This document shows positions 61,863 through 64,000 of a stretch of 64,000 bases of DNA, piece after piece. The notes beneath the pieces are model-generated. The model did no database searches, was not told the origin of the DNA, and saw only the letters and a list, made by a program, of their open reading frames with translations. Both the position numbers and the translations under genes were made by a program. Location: positions 1-64,000 of the forward strand of contig NW_026570505.1 of NCBI RefSeq assembly GCF_019649055.1, read 5' to 3'. This DNA is from Paramacrobiotus metropolitanus. Taxonomy: Eukaryota; Tardigrada; Eutardigrada; Parachela; Macrobiotidae. How positions within the stretch are numbered: the first letter of the stretch is position 1; each line of letters opens with the position of its first letter.

Positions 61863-62757
61863 AATTGAATCTATTGGGTGCTACACAAAAATCATTGGTG
61901 TCGGCGGACAAGTAGCCTTCATCGTAACCCATTGCTGCACCGTACCGATAACGCTGCAGGGATACACCAGTCCCCACACTTTCCAAGTTCAACCGAACAA
62001 CTCTGACGTTCCAGTCCTACTGGGATGCGATTACCTGCATTCTAAGTTCATTCTCACCCGGGCGCCAACCCCCAACGAGGGTCAGCGGAACCCATCTTCG
62101 GGTGCAGTGCAGCCTATCCCGATACCCGAGGCATCGGGCACGGCAAAGAATCAAGCTCGGATAAGTCGGATTGATCACCCGACAAACTCCGTACCCTTGA
62201 TCTGCCCGGAATGCTCGGGCACCGAACGAAGCCTCGTTACGGAGCTGCAAGTCCACAACGCCATCGAACAGCACATGGCCGAAGTACGGACGACCCGATT
62301 GAAACCAATTAACGGGATACTAAAGTCTATCCCGATACCAGAAGCATCGGACCCTGGTATACTCATACAAAGATACCGGACATGGTTTACTGGCATTCGA
62401 AATCTCCTCGAGGCCAGAACGGTCGAAATCATGAATGAGCTGGGACGGGTAGGCGCAAGAACTGACGACCAGATCCGCCAAGCCAGAGAGGAATGTCAGA
62501 CGGTAATTAACTCAACTGAGACCTTAGAAGAAGAGATTATCGAATGGGAAGAGGAACAAATTGTACTCCATGCACAATTTGCGGAACATCAACTTTCCAT
62601 CCCGTCGATACTTGAGATCCAAGCCCACGAACCTGGTGGCCAACCACAACAAAAAGGAGGTCATTATCCGGAAAGGAACCCCTATGGGTCGGATCGAGCC
62701 GTACGAACACATGACGGACGATCGGAGGGCCCGGGTCAGACTTGCCCAATTAGGTGA
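61863..62757 (+). pseudogene. Element C protease remnant and zinc-finger-like linker
   Basis: GVGGQVAFIVTHCC and DVPVLLGCDYLHSKF are the second half of the retropepsin. The linker 62107-62757 is open: PIPIPEASG, then C-x2-C-x13-H-x5-H (CPEC to IEQH), SIPIPEAS, WFTGIRNLLE and EEEIIEWEEE. Just after LSIPSILE it jumps into the last beta repeat, a deletion relative to A. Confidence 0.72.
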
Positions 62758-62869
62758 GGAAGACTCGGAAACACTAGAAGAGCAGAAGAAGGCCATCAAC
62801 TCCATGAAGCTCGGAGAGAACCTAACCGACGGGCAGCGACAAGTTTTACGAGACATCGCATGGGAGTAG
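62561..62869 (+). CDS. Element C second beta-rich repeat before RT
   Basis: NLVANHNKKEVIIRKGTPMGRIEP and ENLTDGQRQVLRDIAWE align with the end of the element A linker (VANHTNHPVTLRRGAPMGRVEP). A TAG replaces the Tyr codon that precedes the RT lead-in. The part before 62620 overlaps the previous segment in another frame and marks the deletion junction. Confidence 0.75.
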   Translation: MYSMHNLRNINFPSRRYLRSKPTNLVANHNKKEVIIRKGTPMGRIEPYEHMTDDRRARVRLAQLGEEDSETLEEQKKAINSMKLGENLTDGQRQVLRDIAWE

Positions 62870-62877
62870 AGATTGGT

Positions 62878-63611
62878 CTTCCCGACCTCAAAGCGACCCT
62901 ATGGTGACGTCAAGGGAGTCACTCACGTCATCGACATCCAAGGTGCAAAGCCCATCAAGATGAACCCGACCAGAACAAGTTGGAAGGGCCGCGAATTCAT
63001 CTCCAAGCACGTGAAAAAGATGTTGGACCAGGGCGTAACAGAACTTTCCGACCCAGCATGGAGCTTTCCCGTGGTCTTGGCAGCCAAGAAAAGCCCGGAT
63101 GGCTCCGTCGGAACTCGGTTCTGCATCAACTATATTAAGCTGAATGCAGTAACCAAGAAGAACAACTACCCTCTTCCTAACCCGGACGAACTACTAGACC
63201 GGTGCGCCGGGATGGAATTCTACGGCAAGGTGGACTGCCAGTTCGGTTTTTGGCAAATCCCAATGGACGAAGCCTCAAAGGACGTGACAACCTTCGTAAC
63301 CCCGGAGGGCATGTATCGCTTTAACCGGATGCCGTTCGGAGTCTGCAACGGACCCGCAACTTTCCAGATGCATGTCGATAAAATCACGGCAAAAGCCCGC
63401 AAGAAAGGTGTTTTTGCCTTCATTGACGACATCATCTTCTTCGGTCGGACTTTCGATGAATTCAAGGAAGCCTTCCGAGCAACCCTGGACTGCCTACTAG
63501 AGGCCGGGTTCACCATCAAGCCTTCAAAGTCTGAGGTCGGAACGGATAAATTACCGTTCCTTGGCCATGTCCTCAGCAAGGCTGGAGTCCAGACCGACGA
63601 CGAGAAAGTAG
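62878..63611 (+). CDS. Element C reverse transcriptase fingers and palm
   Basis: Open from VFPTSKRPYGDVKG through SFPVVLAAKK, KKNNYPLPNPDELL, GKVDCQFGFW, MPFGVCNGPATFQ and the catalytic box FIDD (63419-63430, Phe where A has Tyr) to LPFLGHVLSKAGVQTDDEKVAAI. The usual continuation (FLGLANYYRKF) is absent because the sequence switches to linker at about 63612. Both catalytic Asp are present. Confidence 0.9.
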
Positions 63612-64000
63612 CGGCCATTGATCACCCGACAAACCCCGTACCCTTGATCCGCCCAGAATGCTCGGCCACCGAACGAAGCCTCGTTACGGAGCTGCAAGTC
63701 CACAATGCCATCGAACAGCACGTGGCCAAAGTACGGACAACCCGACTGGAACCAATCAAGGGGATATTAAAGTCTATCCCGATACCAGAGGCATCGGCCT
63801 CTGGTATACTTAAACAAAGGTACCGAACATGGTTCACTGGCATTCGACACCTCCTCGAAACCAGAACGGTCGACATAGTGAATGAGTTGGGACGGGTCGG
63901 CGCAAGAACTGACGACCAGATCCGCCAAGCCAGGGAGGAATGCCAAACAATGATTAACCTTACCGAAGCCGTAGAAGAAGAGATTATCGAATGGGAAGAG
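63612..64000 (+). CDS. Second copy of the element C linker, fused in frame to RT
   Basis: From ATTGATCACCCGAC onward the sequence repeats 62168-62560, about 93-95 percent identical by eye. RT reads into it without a stop to the end of the window. The first Cys of the zinc-finger-like motif is Arg here (RPEC). The join lies at a short shared ATT. Confidence 0.85.

Larger units (their letters stand above)
57837..64000 (+). mobile_element. Element C: defective Gypsy-like element, continues past the window
   Basis: 5' LTR, gag, CCHC, pol start, remnants of protease and linker, RT palm, then a second copy of the linker. Compared with A it lacks the gag N-terminus and PBS, the protease active site (about 0.3 kb), and about 1.6 kb of linker. 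RT is fused to linker sequence at 63612. No RNase H or integrase is visible before the window ends. Confidence 0.85.

Noticed and set aside
1-64000. tRNA or rRNA genes
   Set aside because: No cloverleaf with A and B boxes and no rRNA core sequence was recognised on reading; a tRNAscan-SE run would be decisive.

Overview
The window looks like a repeat-dominated stretch of an invertebrate animal genome. A nematode or similar taxon is possible but cannot be assigned from this sequence. The evidence is an intact intronless GT92-type glycosyltransferase gene, a FLYWCH-MULE DNA transposase with an intron, a LINE with a restriction-like endonuclease tail, a Helitron-type terminus, MITE- and foldback-like elements, and several Ty3/Gypsy-like LTR retrotransposons. 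No bacterial operon logic or phage genes are present.

From left to right: positions 1-15927 hold a decayed Ty3/Gypsy-like element on the minus strand (element A). It reads LTR, PBS, long leader, coiled-coil gag, CCHC nucleocapsid, protease, a long linker, RT, RNase H, integrase and an AT-hook tail; its 3' LTR lies left of the window. Its leader is interrupted by a very young 3.0-kb plus-strand element (D, 11192-14185) with 277-bp LTRs that differ at two positions, a 4-bp AGAA target duplication, and only a gag gene. Positions 15928-24928 are mostly non-coding and contain a Helitron-type 3' end (18689-18715), a TA-flanked MITE (19605-20084), a foldback-like palindrome (21927-22392) and the GT92 gene (22446-23654, minus). 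A C-family LTR and 3' flank on the minus strand occupy 24929-26560. A 5'-truncated LINE lies at 28522-30610 (minus), and a frameshifted FLYWCH-MULE transposase at 32819-34429 (minus).

That MULE is cut by element B (34430-56878, plus), a Gypsy-like element of at least 22.4 kb. B has a 371-bp 5' LTR, a PBS and leader homologous to those of A, gag, a deleted pol, integrase and AT-hook tail. It then has about 11 kb of extra, same-strand, decayed coding sequence before a truncated 3' LTR. This extra block contains Pro/Gln-rich, repeated helical, basic/acidic and winged-helix-like segments that I could not match to a known family, and is the most interesting part of the window. A LINE fragment lies inside it between two diverged copies of one segment.

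A third relative, element C (57837 to beyond 64000, plus), begins in a CCTAAGAAA microsatellite. It has lost its gag N-terminus, the protease active site and part of the PR-RT linker. It ends in this window with the RT palm fused in frame to a second copy of the linker. A, B and C are diverged members of one lineage. They share the long coiled-coil gag, the CCHC knuckle, the gag-pol junction and a zinc-finger-like PR-RT linker. All three visible copies are defective.
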